Part shown: piece by piece, positions 51,463-63,661 of the stretch
Layout: the number at the start of each line of letters is the position of its first letter
Numbering within the stretch: the first letter of the stretch is position 1
Origin: Sphagnum magellanicum
Lineage: Eukaryota; Streptophyta; Sphagnopsida; Sphagnales; Sphagnaceae
Assembly (NCBI GenBank): GCA_021904315.1
Contig: CM038919.1
Location: 1,736,001 to 1,800,000 of the forward strand
DNA: 64,000 bases
Reading direction: 5' to 3'
Position numbers and translations under genes: made by a program
Notes under the pieces: generated by a model
What the model was told of the DNA's origin: nothing
Seen by the model: only the letters and a program-made list of their open reading frames with translations
Databases searched by the model: none

Positions 51463-52430
51463 CTAGAATTCTTGGTTTTTCAAATGATTCAAATTGGCTA
51501 ATTAATTTTTTCTTATTAATGGACATGTCCATTTTGATTAAAGGCTTGAAACATGTATTTTTTGATCAATCAACTTGACTACAAAGACTTATTTGACCAA
51601 TACATCTAGTCAAGTTAGACAAACTTGGTCAAAATGGTCATTGGGTTTTAATCAAATGGACATCTAATCAAATTGAATATAAGATATAAACATCATTAAT
51701 CAAAATGACCAATGTTCTCTAGTCAAATGGGACATCTTATGCCTATTACATACATACCTTCCATGTACAATTTTACAATTTATTTATCTACCAACCCACC
51801 CACCTACTTACATATTACATACTTACCTACCTATCCACCCATTAATAACCTACCTACATATTAACTACTTACCTAGCTACCCACCCACCTTTTTATCTAC
51901 TAATCCTCCCACCTATTTCCTACAACCTATCTATCTATATAACTCATAGTCTTGTAATGATGTGTCAAAATAAACATGTGAAATAAAAAAAACTTGATAA
52001 AAATTAAAAACTTGTTGATGGTGTGATGCATTGGTTAAGGACTTGATTTATCATTAGAAAGGTCAAAGGTTCAATTTGTAAACTTATAACCTATGTAATG
52101 CTTAAAAAACTAGACTAATAAATTAAATAGGTTATACTAGGTTAGGTTAAAATAAGATAGACTACGATAAAATAAGCTACTACCTACATACCCACCTTTT
52201 CACAACCTACATACCTATCACAATTTTGTTTTCGATAATAATGTAAGAAAATAAATTGTTTAAATATGGACGTAAATTTGACTAATTAAATGGTCCATTG
52301 TTCGCCAATCAAAATGACCGATCACATGATCTCTACCAATAAAAAAAGATCACCCCAATCACAACAAACATGTCCAAAATGATGGAATGATTTTTTTTAC
52401 ACTTTGTACAAATTGAATATTTTTTGACTA
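51463..52430. repeat. Large dispersed repeat, copy B
   Basis: Same orientation and block order as copy A at 47256-48375: TTCTTGGTTTTTCAAATG, GTCAAAATGG repeats, CCTA-rich block (51780-51950), AAACATGTGAAATAAAA, tRNA-like segment, a second CCTA block (about 52180-52215), CCAATCACAACAAACATGTC. Diverged with many indels. Confidence 0.75.
52021..52077 (+). other. tRNA-like A-box/B-box segment in copy B
   Basis: GTGTGATGCATTGGTTAAGG (box A-like), then GGTCAAAGGTTCAATTT (box B-like). The spacing matches copy A. The AAGGTCAAAGGTTCAA part resembles a tRNA variable loop and T arm. Not an intact tRNA. Confidence 0.4.
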
Positions 52431-52722
52431 GGTTTGTGAATAAAAGAAGTCAAGAATTCTACGAGTGAAATGTTCCATGCCCCCATTGAAATCATTCTCT
52501 TACATAGTTAAAAGGGTTGCTCGACCTCCAAAAAAATTTAATTAAAGTTAATTAAAATTTGTTATCATTAGAAATAACCAACAACCATTCCTTTTCTTAT
52601 AGCTTTCTCCTTTGGGTTGCTCTACTCCCTTCTCATCTACATTCATTAAGTTTCCACTCACAAAAACTCTTCATTGAACTCCATAATAAGAGTTCAACTA
52701 GAACTTGTTCTAATTTTCAAAA

Positions 52723-53040
52723 TTGAAATCAAATTTTGTTTTTCCTGGAATCAGATTCCCAGTTAAGAACTGCCCGACACTGGTTTGTTGGTTTGTGAGA
52801 CATGTGGTCATTTTGTTGGTTCCACTTTGGATTGTCCTTGTTCCACTTATGATGTCAATTCAGCTTTCATTTGCTGGTTCCACTTTGGATTGTCCTTCTT
52901 CCACTTATGATGTCACTCAACTGTCATTTGCTGGTTCCACTTTGGATTGTCCTTCTTCCACTTATGATGTCAATCAACTGTCATTTGCTGGTTCCACTTT
53001 TGGTTGTTCTAGTTCCACTTACAATGAAAATCAATGGTGA
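52723..53040 (+). repeat. 60-bp tandem repeat in an open frame
   Basis: Four copies (from about 52811) of a 60-bp unit with GGTTCCACTTTGGATTGTCC, then TTCCACTTATGATGTCAATC. The period is a multiple of three, so the plus frame (105 codons) translates to a 20-residue repeat FAGSTLDCPSSTYDVNQLS. There is no signal for function and no recognised family. Open by virtue of the repeat. Confidence 0.75.
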
Positions 53041-54157
53041 GAAACACCAGTAACACCCAGGGATCAATCTCCAATAATATAACCAGTTACCACCTTACAG
53101 AACTGCTTACCCCACTAGTTCAAACACATTCCTACCTTTTCCAGTTCCATAGTTAGTTTTCCAGGCCCTGGTAGAAGAACCCATTACCACCAGGCAGAAC
53201 TGGTCAGCCTACTGGGCTCAACATGTTTCCGAGGTGGAGCAGGTCCTACAGTGCATCACAAAGAGCCACGTGAGCTTTCTGTAACAAATGGTCTTGTCCA
53301 GAGTAAGACCACTTTCAATCCAAATACCACCAATCAAGAACTAGTTATATTGTTTTCAGAATTTTCAAAAAACACTTCAAACAACACAACTTAAGCATCT
53401 TTAAGAATCGCCTGGAATATAAAATAATTGAACTTGCCATGGTACTACTGCCATTAGTACCACTAAAAATGGATTGATGCATTTGAGAAAGTAAAACGAA
53501 TCCAGAATCCCACCAACTATAACTATTCCTCACTATTTTAATTTCCATCAGGCCATCTGGAGAGGGAGGAGATAACGATTGTTTTTGAAATAGTTAAATT
53601 CAATATCCATGTCTTATTAAGCTCAATTTATCCAAAACAAGTAGCTTTCCTAGTTTTGATGAACAAACTCTGGTATCTTAACTATTCCATCATCTCCTAT
53701 GGAATGGAGTGTTTTAATACAGGTGGGTTTGTAATAGATATGGCCAAAACAGTACCAATAGAAGAAGTGATCAATCACCAAATGATTGAATCAGGAACTA
53801 GATGAAAATATGTTATTTGTCACGACTTGTTCAAAGTTCCTCTTCTCTTCTCTCGGTTACCAAATCATCAAATTCCTAGAAATTCATAGAATGGGTTGAA
53901 ACTAGATGTACAAAAACTCACTTGGCGCAAAAGCACTGAACCCTGAACCCTTATCTATCATCATCTTCTCCACTGCTGCCTCCAGTTCTTTGTCTTTGAA
54001 GTGCAATTTTCAGCGCAGATGTTCTCTTTTTAAGAGGGTGCAGGACACTGCTAGAGCTACTGTAAACCACTCCATCATTGAGACCATACTTTCTTTCACT
54101 CCCACTCTAAATAACACAACCTCAAGAGTCAAGGAGTCAAACCTCAAGAAACCAAAA

Positions 54158-54335
54158 ACCTCACCCTAAACCATAAACCAGAATGTAGAGACCTATCAGA
54201 CAAGCCTTGGATCCAAACCTCTAGATACAAAAAACATCACCCTAAACCCTAGAACCTGGTGTAGACCTTTCAGACAAGCCTTGGGAGTCAGACCTCTAGA
54301 CACTGAAAACCTCACCCTAATCCACAATGTAGAAC
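54158..54335. repeat. ~74-bp tandem repeat with CCTCACCCTAAACC
   Basis: Two good copies and part of a third share CATCACCCTAAACC, TGTAGACCT and CAGACAAGCCTTGG (54197 and 54271). Confidence 0.65.
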
Positions 54336-55340
54336 TAACCAAGAAACCTTCATATCTTATGCACATGTGTTTGGAAACAGAAGGGTAGATCCAATTACTG
54401 AAAAGCTAGAAGGTTGGTGTTTTGATTGTCTTCTGACACCAACCAGGTCGTATCTAGAACCGCATCAGCTCATTTTCATGTGTTCTCAAGCTGGAAAAAC
54501 ACTGTCACCCAGTGTGTGGTTACAACAAAATTGAATGCAAATGCTTCATAAAGTGCAAGTCTCTCAGACCAGCTCCACCCATGCCCAGCATGGCCCTGCA
54601 ACTGTCTTTCTTACATCCAAGATTAGTTATTTAATTTTCTTGACCCCGCCCACAAAACTGAAACTAGGACTGCAAAATGGGAGAGACTATTAATAGTAAT
54701 GCACCTGTACAAATCAAACCATCTAGGCAATCAACAGCAGCAGGTCTTAGGCTTTGTTGTGCCTTCTTGCTAGTCTCAGGAATCTGTGCCACAATGCTGG
54801 GCCAAAACCATATTGCTGAGCCAACCCAACATGTTCTGACTTTTCTTCATCCAAAATTTGTTATATACTGCACCAGTGGAGTTGCTCTTACAAATCTCTC
54901 AATGACATTTAGTTCAACAATCGGAGACTGCATCTCAATCAAGTTTTAAATGTTTCCAATAGACGCTCTCCTCAATTTTCTAGGATGTGGTGTTTCTAGA
55001 TATGGCAAGCATTGGCAGTATAGAGTTTGATCTGCGAATCATCATCTAGTGGAAGATTATATCACACAAGTGCACACTGTGATTCATGAATTCATGTTGC
55101 AGTGGCTCAAACTGGAGGATGCGGAAAAGATCATGACAAAGAAAAATCACTTACCAGACAGGTAAAGAATTTCAAGTCCCCACTCAGATGCTTAATGAGA
55201 AAGAGGTGACTGTCTTCACGAAAGCTCTCTGGGGGAAACTGTACTCTTAATCGCCCTACCAGAGATGCCAAAGAAAGTGTGAGAGTGGATGAAAGCAGTA
55301 ATTTCACCCGGAAAAACAACAAAAACAAGGAAGACAAAAA
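54336..55340. other. Region upstream of RPS24, unassigned
   Basis: A 90-codon plus-strand frame (54677-54949) and a minus-strand frame (55337-55131) are open. The latter contains a segment flanked by AG and GTAAGT-like splice signals. Neither resembles a family I know. Confidence 0.3.
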
Positions 55341-55550
55341 TTAGGGTTTGGAGAATTAGGGCTTTAGGCATGAGACAGGTGGTGGACCATCCTGTGGTCC
55401 AGATCTTCCATTTGTGGGATAATCGGATGGCTCGGATGTGCGACCCTGTATCTTTCTGGGGTTTGAAGAATTAGGGTTTGGAGAGTTAGGGTTTGGGCAT
55501 AAGTCGGATTTCTAGAAGAAGCGCTGTTCTCTGTGGCCCAGGTCTTTTGT
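55341..55550 (+). promoter_or_regulatory. Duplicated telo-box / site II promoter of RPS24
   Basis: TTAGGGTTTGGAGA occurs at 55341 and 55471, each followed ~15 bp later by a second TTAGGG-type box (TTAGGGCTTT, then TTAGGGTTTG at 55486). CTGTGGTCCAGATC (55392) and CTGTGGCCCAGGTC (55531) are the matching downstream blocks. GGCCCA is a site II element read from the minus strand. Telo-box plus site II is the usual pairing in plant ribosomal protein promoters. Only the proximal copy keeps GGCCCA. It lies ~95-290 bp before the RPS24 ATG. Confidence 0.6.
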
Positions 55551-55632
55551 TTTTCGCGGTTCGTTTTGTTGCTCCTCGTCAAGATCCGCAGCAGCGGCAG
55601 ACGTAGCGGGAGTCAGTTGCAGCGGCGTAAAT

Positions 55633-57672
55633 ATGACAGAGAGAGCGTGCACCGTGCGTACGCGCAAGTTCATGACCAACCGTCTGCTTGCTCGGAAGCA
55701 GTTTGTAAGTAACACTCTACAGCTTTCTTTTCCTTTAGGTTTTGTTCTTTTCTCCGTTCTTCTTTCTCCCGCCCAACTACTGGAAGAATCACGTTGACTT
55801 GATTTCTCCAATTATTTTGCAAGTTATGGAAGTGGTGGCTATTGCTCCCTGAAGGGTTTTTTCAAGGAGTGCGTAGGAAGAATGGGTCGAAGTCCGCTAG
55901 TAAGTAACGGAGTTCTACGGATGATCTTAGTGCTTTTGTTTTTGACATATTCTCCCGCGACTTTTATACTGATTGGGTGTAACGAAGACGAGTGATACTG
56001 ATCGCGATTCTTTTTCTTTTGCACTTCTGTTCTCATTGTGTAGAGTTTCTGAGCGTAGATGTATCAGATTTCCACATGTAGGATCATGTTTTTCTAAGAT
56101 CTTATGTGACGAAGATGACATTCATAAGTACCCTTTTCTAGGATGGTAAAATTTAGGAAAAGGGGCTCATCCCGCCACTCCTGGTTTTGACAGTCGTTTG
56201 TCTGATGTTAGACTTGTGACTTGCCTTGCTCTGTACGAGGGAGTTAAGAAGATCGTGTGTTTGACTGTGCAGGTTATTGATGTTCTTCATCCTGGCCGTG
56301 CCAATGTTTCAAAGGTGTGCTCCAGCTGGAAATGCCATATGTTTTCTCTATGTTTTTTGGTGATTTAAGTATAGCTTGACTTGGCCAGTGTGTCCAGTCA
56401 TATTTGTTTGTAATGCAGACAATTAGAAGGATGGAAAAATCCCTGTCAGTTTTTCAAGATTTGCTGATTTTAGGGGTTCACTAGTTTGTGCTCAATGGTC
56501 AATCAATCCTTTTGAAGAGCACTATTGCCATGAAAAATATAATAAAAAGCAGCATGAAAGCTATGCCTTGTTGTTTTATTTCCAGCCACACCTTGGGGTG
56601 CTATGGTTCTGCAATGTTTTAGCAACATTATATTGTCCTGTGTGCCTACAAGGGGTTTTCTCTTTAAGTATTTTGCAAATTTCTTGTTACAGGCAGAGCT
56701 CAAGGAGAAACTTGCAAAGGTTTATGATGTGCGTGACCCTCAGTCCATTTTTGTCTTTGGCTTCCGAACACAGTTTGGAGGTGGCAAGTCAACAGGATTT
56801 GGCCTCATTTATGACAGTGTTGATGCTGCCAAGAAATTTGAGCCCAAATATCGCCTCATCCGGGTATGCCATTTTCTGCTCCTTGGTGCTTGTAGACTAA
56901 TGACTCCTTGATGCTGTATATTTGAGGGGAGAGTGAACCAATCATTAACCCCCACAACATGAGAGTGTGTAATTCTTCCTGTACACTAGTTTGCTTCACA
57001 GTTTGTACCACAATTGTCCAGTTCTTTGCCCACGATTTGTCTGGTCACAGGGCAGTCCAGTTGATTAGGTCTTTAGAGACTCCTGTTTTAATGTATTCTT
57101 GGGGGTCTCTTCACAGAATGGGTTGGCAACAAAGGTGGAGAAATCAAGGAAGCAAATGAAGGAACGGAAAAACAGGGCAAAGAAGATCAGAGGTGTCAAG
57201 AAGGTACTGTTTGTCTCTCACCATGTTAGGTGTTATGTTTACCCTTTGTGTAATTTGCAGAATGATGAGTTGCTCTTTCGTAGCAAGTTCACATATTATG
57301 TGGTGGCTCATCAAGAGTGGTGTTTCCCCTCAGCCCTAATATCAAGATCATCTTAAACCCTAAATGTGAGTCAGATTTGCAAGCAGATTGTTTTGATATA
57401 TGATGTCAAAACAAACAGGAGGCACTTATATTGACATTTGTTGCTGTTTACTCAGTAGATTCCTTTGGCTGGACATATTTGCCCTCAATATGGTAGTTGA
57501 ATGCACTAATGAGTCTTGATGAAACACAGTTTACCCTTATTAGTTTTGATCCAACATGCTCAGGATTGCTGAGGTATGAACTTTGGATTTGTTGTACAGT
57601 CTGCAAATTTATTCTGGTTTGTTTTATTTTGTGCAGACAAAGGCTTCAGATGCAGCAAAGAAGAAGAAGTAA
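55633..57672 (+). CDS. RPS24: 40S ribosomal protein S24 (eS24)
   Basis: Component of the small cytosolic ribosomal subunit. Coding exons are 55633-55704, 56273-56314, 56693-56863, 57117-57203 and 57637-57672. All introns are GT-AG and all junctions fall in phase 0. The 135-aa product is normal eS24 length. Diagnostic segments are the N-terminal [57 protein letters not shown] and the basic C-terminus [19 protein letters not shown]. The last exon encodes only [12 protein letters not shown] telo-box and site II promoter upstream fits co-regulation with other ribosomal protein genes. The frame is intact throughout, so the gene is probably functional. Confidence 0.97.
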
Positions 57673-58910
57673 ACTGACATGTTGTAATGCCTCTTCTGGT
57701 GTCTCGATGTTTTTTGCCTCAAATGAGGAAGGGACTTTTCTCGAGGTCTTTTATTCTCTCAGTTGAAAGCAGGGAAGACCATTTCTTTTGTGCACCAGGC
57801 AGGATTTAAGATTCAAGCAAATATTTGTAGTATGCTCACTTTGATAGCTTTTACAATTTAAAAAAGGCTGTTTCGTTCCAGGTCTTGTTGCTTAATGACA
57901 TGGTTGTTCCAGATTTACGTGTGCAAGTTAATCAGAATGTTGCCAGTTCAAAGTTCAGACTTGTATACATCTGACATGTCTTTTGCCATCTGCAACCACT
58001 TATGACACACATTAAACTGTTGGAGTAGTGTGTGGAATATACAGGCTATTGTTTGGACTTCAGAAGTAGAATGCATGGATATGGTTGAGTTCAGGATCTA
58101 TATTATTGATGTCATACAATGTTTTGGATTTGCCTAACATGCACCCTCTCTGTTGCGCATATTTTTTCAATCACTCAAGCCCACTCAAAAAGAACCTGCA
58201 AATCTTCTGAATTGAAACATGCTGAAAGGGTACCAAAGTTTTTCTCAATTTACAACCACACTTAAATTGGGGATGAAATAAGGGTAAAAAACTTGCACCC
58301 AAAGAAAGAGTGACTCTAAAGATAACTCTATTAGAGTTTTGTTTCAAGGTTTCCAAACCAATTATCTCCAAGAAGACCTCAATGTGAGGGGCCTTTGATC
58401 ATAGTAGCCATCCACCATAGCTAAAACCTTTGATAACACTAGAATTTGAGGATGAAATTTGAGGAATCTTTCATCTCAAAAACCATAGCTAGAAACTTTC
58501 ATAGAAGAACCTTGATTATCTACTCCTTCGCATCATTGATACCTTTATCATTGAACATATCTTCACACACATGCTCACAGACTCATCAATGATGTGGCAT
58601 TTTCATTGAGTAAACAATATTTGATATTCAATGGTAGGCAATCACATGGCATGAAAAACACTTGAGATTATGAAGTTTAAATAATGTTTCTTATCATCAA
58701 ACAAATCGTAAGGGTAGAAATTTTGAGATGTTTGAATTAACATGCTTAAAAATGTTCCTCATGGTGGGTGACTTGCTAAAACTTGATGATTTCGACAATT
58801 GACTTTTTGTAAGGAAATCAAACTAGAGCATGGCCAAAGTTTTGAGTCCGTCTTTTTACTCATTTGATTTTGATGTTGATGATTTTGAAAGTTTTGGAAA
58901 TATAATTTTA
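57673..58910. other. 3' flank of RPS24 and AT-rich intergenic DNA
   Basis: The first few hundred bases should hold the RPS24 3' UTR. No other gene seen. Confidence 0.4.
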
Positions 58911-58914
58911 ATGG

Positions 58915-59610
58915 GACACATATGTCATTGTGAGGTTTGATCCTTATCTAGGACATTGTTTAGGGTCTAATCAAATTATATATGTATGAAATTCATCTTG
59001 AATAACCATTGTGAGGTTTGATGTACATTTGGCATATCCTTTATGGCTTTGAGGGTTTTACAAGTATTTTATTGATGCACATTTGGCATATCCTTTATGG
59101 CTTTGAGGGTTTTACAAGTATTTCATTGATGCACATTTGCCCTTGTGAGGTTTAATCATGAATTAATAATTCCCTTAACACCTATTATGGATCTATATAC
59201 ATGTAATTGGTCTTTAAAAGCTAGGGTCAAGTTTGACACACATTTGGCATATCCTTTCTGGCCTTGAGGGGGCGGGGGGGTATTATAGGTACTTTGTAGT
59301 TGCACATTTATCCTTGTCAAGTTTGATCTTCGTTGCGTAGTTCTCTAAACACCCATTTTGTATATGTATGCATGTAATTCATCTTAAAAAGCCCTAATAA
59401 GGTCTACAACACATTTGGTTTATCCAATATGGTATTGGGGAATTTTGTAGGTATTTTATCCGAGCATATTTTCCCTTGTCAAGTTTGATCCTCATTTGGC
59501 AACTCGTGTTAAACACGTATTCTAGTTTTGTATGTATATAATTAATCTTTAAAATCCTTAATGAAGTTTGTAGCAATTAGGCATATCCAATATGGGTGTG
59601 GGGTTTTTGC
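58915..59610. repeat. ~170-bp satellite-like tandem array
   Basis: CATTTGGCATATCC-type blocks at 59026, 59080, 59241, 59412 and (as GGCATATCC) 59580 are followed by TTTTACAAGTATTTTATT-type and CTTGTGAGGTTTGATC-type blocks. The spacing is ~161-170 bp, plus one internal 54-bp duplication (59026/59080). Copies are diverged. Confidence 0.75.
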
Positions 59611-60985
59611 AACTTCCTTGTAGGGTTCATAATGTTGATTGTTTTTCCAATGATTATTTTTTCATGAAGTGTTTCTTAAATGACCTCTTCTTCTTGATCA
59701 TTTATAGTGATTATTTAAAATGGTTATGATCCTTTTGGTGATGATGATTTTAATCCTCTTGATTTTGGTCCCCAAACTTGAATGGTGTTTCTAGTGGTTG
59801 TTTATTTAGTTCTGATTGTGAATATTGTGCATGGTGAGTTTGTTTTTTTTCAAAGGAATGGGAAGCTTCCCAAAACATCATGACTTCATGGTAGAGATTC
59901 AATAATTTGAATCAATTGCCTTGCACAAGGCAAAACAACCCCATTGGGACAAGGTGCCTTAACAAATTGTGAAACCCTTATAGTTCACCACATTAATGAT
60001 TTTGTTCCATCTTCACTTTGTCACCTATAACACCAACAAAAAAAACATGTGACCTATTCAAAACCCTCTTTGTCAAAGAAACCCTAAAGGACCATTTGCA
60101 AGAAACTTTTAAAAGTTGAAAATAGGCAATTCAAATGAAGAAGGTGTAAAACAATTGACATTGCAATGTGATGAAATGTTAGAATCTTGGAAAGCCTTGA
60201 ATGGGTGTGCAACCCAAAATGGATTTAAAAAATGACAAAATCTCATTAACTATTATAACTCTAACCCCATCTCCTAGCCCTAACCCTCCTCCTAGTAATT
60301 TGGATTGAATTAATACCAGTGCAACCTCTTTTAACCTTATCCTTATAATTGTTTCCATCGAAAAACAAACCCCTATTACAAAATTGACCAAAAGGGAAAT
60401 AACAATGATGAACTCCAAAAGCATGGTAGGTTAGTTATTTTGATGTTCATGATACCTTATTAACATGCATAATGAATATTTAGAGAGAAAGAATAAGATA
60501 AAGATTACCAATTTAAAGATGGTTAAATTGAAGAACAATTTTAGGGAAAAAATTAAATAAACTTAGTTAAAGAAATTTTAAACATGCAATTAATAGTCTC
60601 ATATTCACCCTTGTGCAACACAAGTTGAGGTTGTAACCTCCAACAACTTTTAACAAGAGGTCCATTTGTTGTCAATATAAATAGTTGGTGAAAAAAACCT
60701 TAGCTTGGAAATTTTTTGTTTTGTGTGATCAAACATTTTCATGAAGCATTTCCATCATATTGCATCATGGTTCACATCCAATGGTAATTATTATTTCCCT
60801 ATCCTTTGCATAATGAACTTTTCTTTGCTCATGTAGCCCAAATCCCCCAAAAAATAATCAAATTACTCATCCTTGTGGGTGAAATATTAACACCATTCTT
60901 AGTAAATTGTTGAGAAATAGAAATTTTTTGTGTCATGGTAGGATTTGAAGTAATTCGTGTCAATATAAATAAAGCATCCATGGTG
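59611..60985. other. AT-rich intergenic DNA
   Basis: No gene or RNA recognised on either strand. Confidence 0.4.
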
Positions 60986-60989
60986 CTCA

Positions 60990-62340
60990 AAAATTCAAAC
61001 TTTAACTTTTAAATTTTAGATTATAAACCTTAAACCTTGAAATCCAAATTATGAAGTTTAACCTTAAATTCAAACCTTGAACCCTAAACTCCACCCCAAA
61101 TTTCTCCTTAAACCCTAAAAATAGACCTAAACTTTAAAATTATACTTATTTTTAATTATGAAATTGTGGGGAGTAAGAAGGTTCACCTTGTGAACCTAAC
61201 AATTACTAAAATTATGTGAATTGTCAACTTTTCAAACTCTATTAATGTGAAGTTAGTGAAGTTTTTGAATAATGTTAATGTGGTCTACATTGTAGCAACA
61301 AATGTCCTAGAACCCCATGTTGAATCAATGGATTACTTAATCCCTTCATCTTCATTGTCGTTTGGAACTTCTTCAAAATTAAAAACAATGAAAGCACATT
61401 GGAAAAACATACGAACATTTTGGTTCATTTCATCAAACATCTCTTCACCACTTGAGGAAGATTTCCAATCACAATTTGAAGAATCATGGTTTAAGTATGA
61501 AAATGTCATCTTGTGTGTCCAATGAAAATAAAAATTGGAAGACTTTGGATTGAACTATGTTTTATATAGTCCCCATGAGCCCATGAAACCCATAAAATTT
61601 TCTCTCATATTTAGTTTATACATAAATCCATATCCTTGTGATTACCTACCAACCTTAATTACACTCTAATTATTAAAACCCCAAATCCCATTTTATAATT
61701 ACACATCATTCCCTAATAGTCATTTTGACCATGACCTTTAAACTTTATATTAAACCTTACCAAAGTCCCTATTGATCAAACCTTAAACACCAAGACCTTA
61801 ACCTACCTTTAGTTTTGATCCACAATCCCCATGCTTAACTCTAGCCCTAAATTGTGGTTCATAATTTCAAAATTTACATGAGCACAAAACATATCTTACA
61901 ACCTTAACTTTAAACCCTAATCATAATTTATAAAAATCAACCTTAAATTAACAAACTCAAACCTAAAATTGAAACTTCAAAAATTCAACCCCAAAAGCCC
62001 AAAAATTAAATCCTAAAAAAAAACGAACATAAACATTAAAACCAAACCCTAAAGTCACAAGTTTTAAACTTTAAAATATCAAATCTTGAACCTACTAAAA
62101 AACCCTAAACAAAACCCCTCAAATCTCATTATCTAAACCTTAAAATTTAAATTTGAAAAAAAACAAACAGAATCCTTGAATATTAAACCTTAATTATAAT
62201 GGGACCAAACACAAACCCTAAAAAATAAACCTTAAAACCAAAAACTCAAAAACCTCCATATAGCCCATAGCCTCGTAACTTTTTAACCTTTAATCTATAG
62301 CCCCTTTAGGCCTTTTTCAACCCTTGCAAATCCCCCATAA
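60990..62340. repeat. Degenerate telomere-like (AAACCCTAA) tract
   Basis: About 1.3 kb strongly enriched in AAACCCTAAA, TTAAACCTTAAA, AACCTTAAAC and similar on the plus strand, without perfect tandem TTTAGGG arrays. A ~330-bp stretch near 61200-61530 is less enriched and has a 92-codon plus-strand open frame of unknown nature. Confidence 0.6.
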
Positions 62341-62789
62341 CATAAACAATAAAATGGGTAGTCCATAGGTCAAAAAAAATGTTGTTGGAACCGGTTTTGA
62401 GGATCCCATGCTAGGTTTTGTGAAGGTAATTAATTATTTGATGACTTTGCAAATAACAACCAATAGGGGATAAAGCACCTAATTGTTCGTGAGAGTTGGG
62501 CCACACACACCTATGGAAAATGCTTTGGATGTGCAACCCCGCTACCATTGACTTGGCAAAGAGTGGCCTATTTACACAACCAAGGACCATACACATGATT
62601 TTTTTCTTATCCCGAGTTGTGCAATTAAGGACCACATTTTTTTTCAAGGAAGGGGGGTCTTTTTTTTAATTAGGAAGATAATCATCAACTTATAAGGATC
62701 AATAAATTAATTGTGACTTTATTTTAATTTTTAGGTAATTTTTTTACCTATGTATTTCTCCTTTTTTTTAAGGCCAATTTGTGAACTTT

Positions 62790-63560
62790 GCCATGGTCCT
62801 TCTTCATTGCTAGCACATATTTGCACTCAATCATCAAAAACTTTATAAATATTACTAAGTTGGAAAACATTGTTGGTTTCATAAATGGGACTCACATTCC
62901 TTTGTTTCAAAAACCTAATAGAAAAATCATTGCATTAACTACAATTTTTTATAATCCCAAAAAGTTCCATAACATTATTTTACAAGGGGAATGTGATGAT
63001 GATAATTATTTTTTAAACATTTCAACATTAGGGGAGTTACTAATGGTGTACCATTCACATTAAGTAGTATATATTGGGAACTAAGGTGTTAAGAAATGTG
63101 AATAGAACATGTAGTTGATGTTTTTAGAATGTACAAGTATATCCTTACTTCTTTGGTGATATAACTTACCCATTACAAGTGCAATTGATGAAAACTTTCA
63201 AGGATAAAATGATCTTGATAAAGTGTGGTTTGATAATTCAATGAATCATGGCCATTTGTTCATTCAAGTTAATTTTGAAATTTTGAAAAATAAATGGCAC
63301 ATTTGGAAGAATCTTAATTGTAGAATTGATAAAAGAAACAAAATCATTACGACATGTTGTGTTATTCACAACTAAATTGTCAATTGATTGACATACCGAA
63401 ATTGGTGGTGCATGGTGTTCATAAGAAAGGAGAATGACTTGTGAGTTTTAATGGTCAATGAGTTCCTACTTACCAAAAATATGATGCAAGAAAGGAGGCT
63501 AAAGAAGCAATATGGAATGCATTAGTTGCATCATGGTTAGAACATAATCATGTAGCTTGA
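62790..63560 (+). pseudogene. Decayed PIF/Harbinger transposase
   Basis: Plus-strand pieces in different frames follow the order of a Harbinger DDE nuclease: LENIVGFINGTHIPL (about 62860-62918), FYNPKKFHNIILQGECD (about 62949-62999), then a PYFFGDITYPL-like third-motif region (about 63138-63170), a C-terminal KNKWHIWKNLNCRID block with TTCCVIHN (about 63280-63373), and a WNALVASWLEHNH tail ending near 63557. Frame changes and stops interrupt it. In the first catalytic block the usual aspartate (IDGTHI) reads asparagine. It is non-functional. No terminal repeats were found. Confidence 0.8.
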
Positions 63561-63619
63561 TAATTTACTATTACATTTCACTAAGTAGCACACAACACAT
63601 ACGGTTGTCATGGTTTGAA

Positions 63620-63620
<1 letters not shown>

Positions 63621-63657
<37 letters not shown>
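63621..63657. repeat. AT dinucleotide microsatellite
   Basis: About eighteen TA units directly downstream of the Harbinger remnant. TA-rich targets are common for this and other DNA transposons, but no target duplication is visible. Confidence 0.9.

Positions 63658-63661
<4 letters not shown>

Noticed and set aside
51157..51578. Three overlapping long plus-strand frames
   Set aside because: They are produced by a stop-poor minisatellite read in different frames.
57255..57370. Possible C/D snoRNA in RPS24 intron 4 (AATGATGAG as C box)
   Set aside because: No convincing D box (CTGA) or terminal stem within a suitable distance on either strand.
60990..62340. True telomere
   Set aside because: No perfect TTTAGGG tandem run, and other repeats and a transposon remnant continue beyond it.
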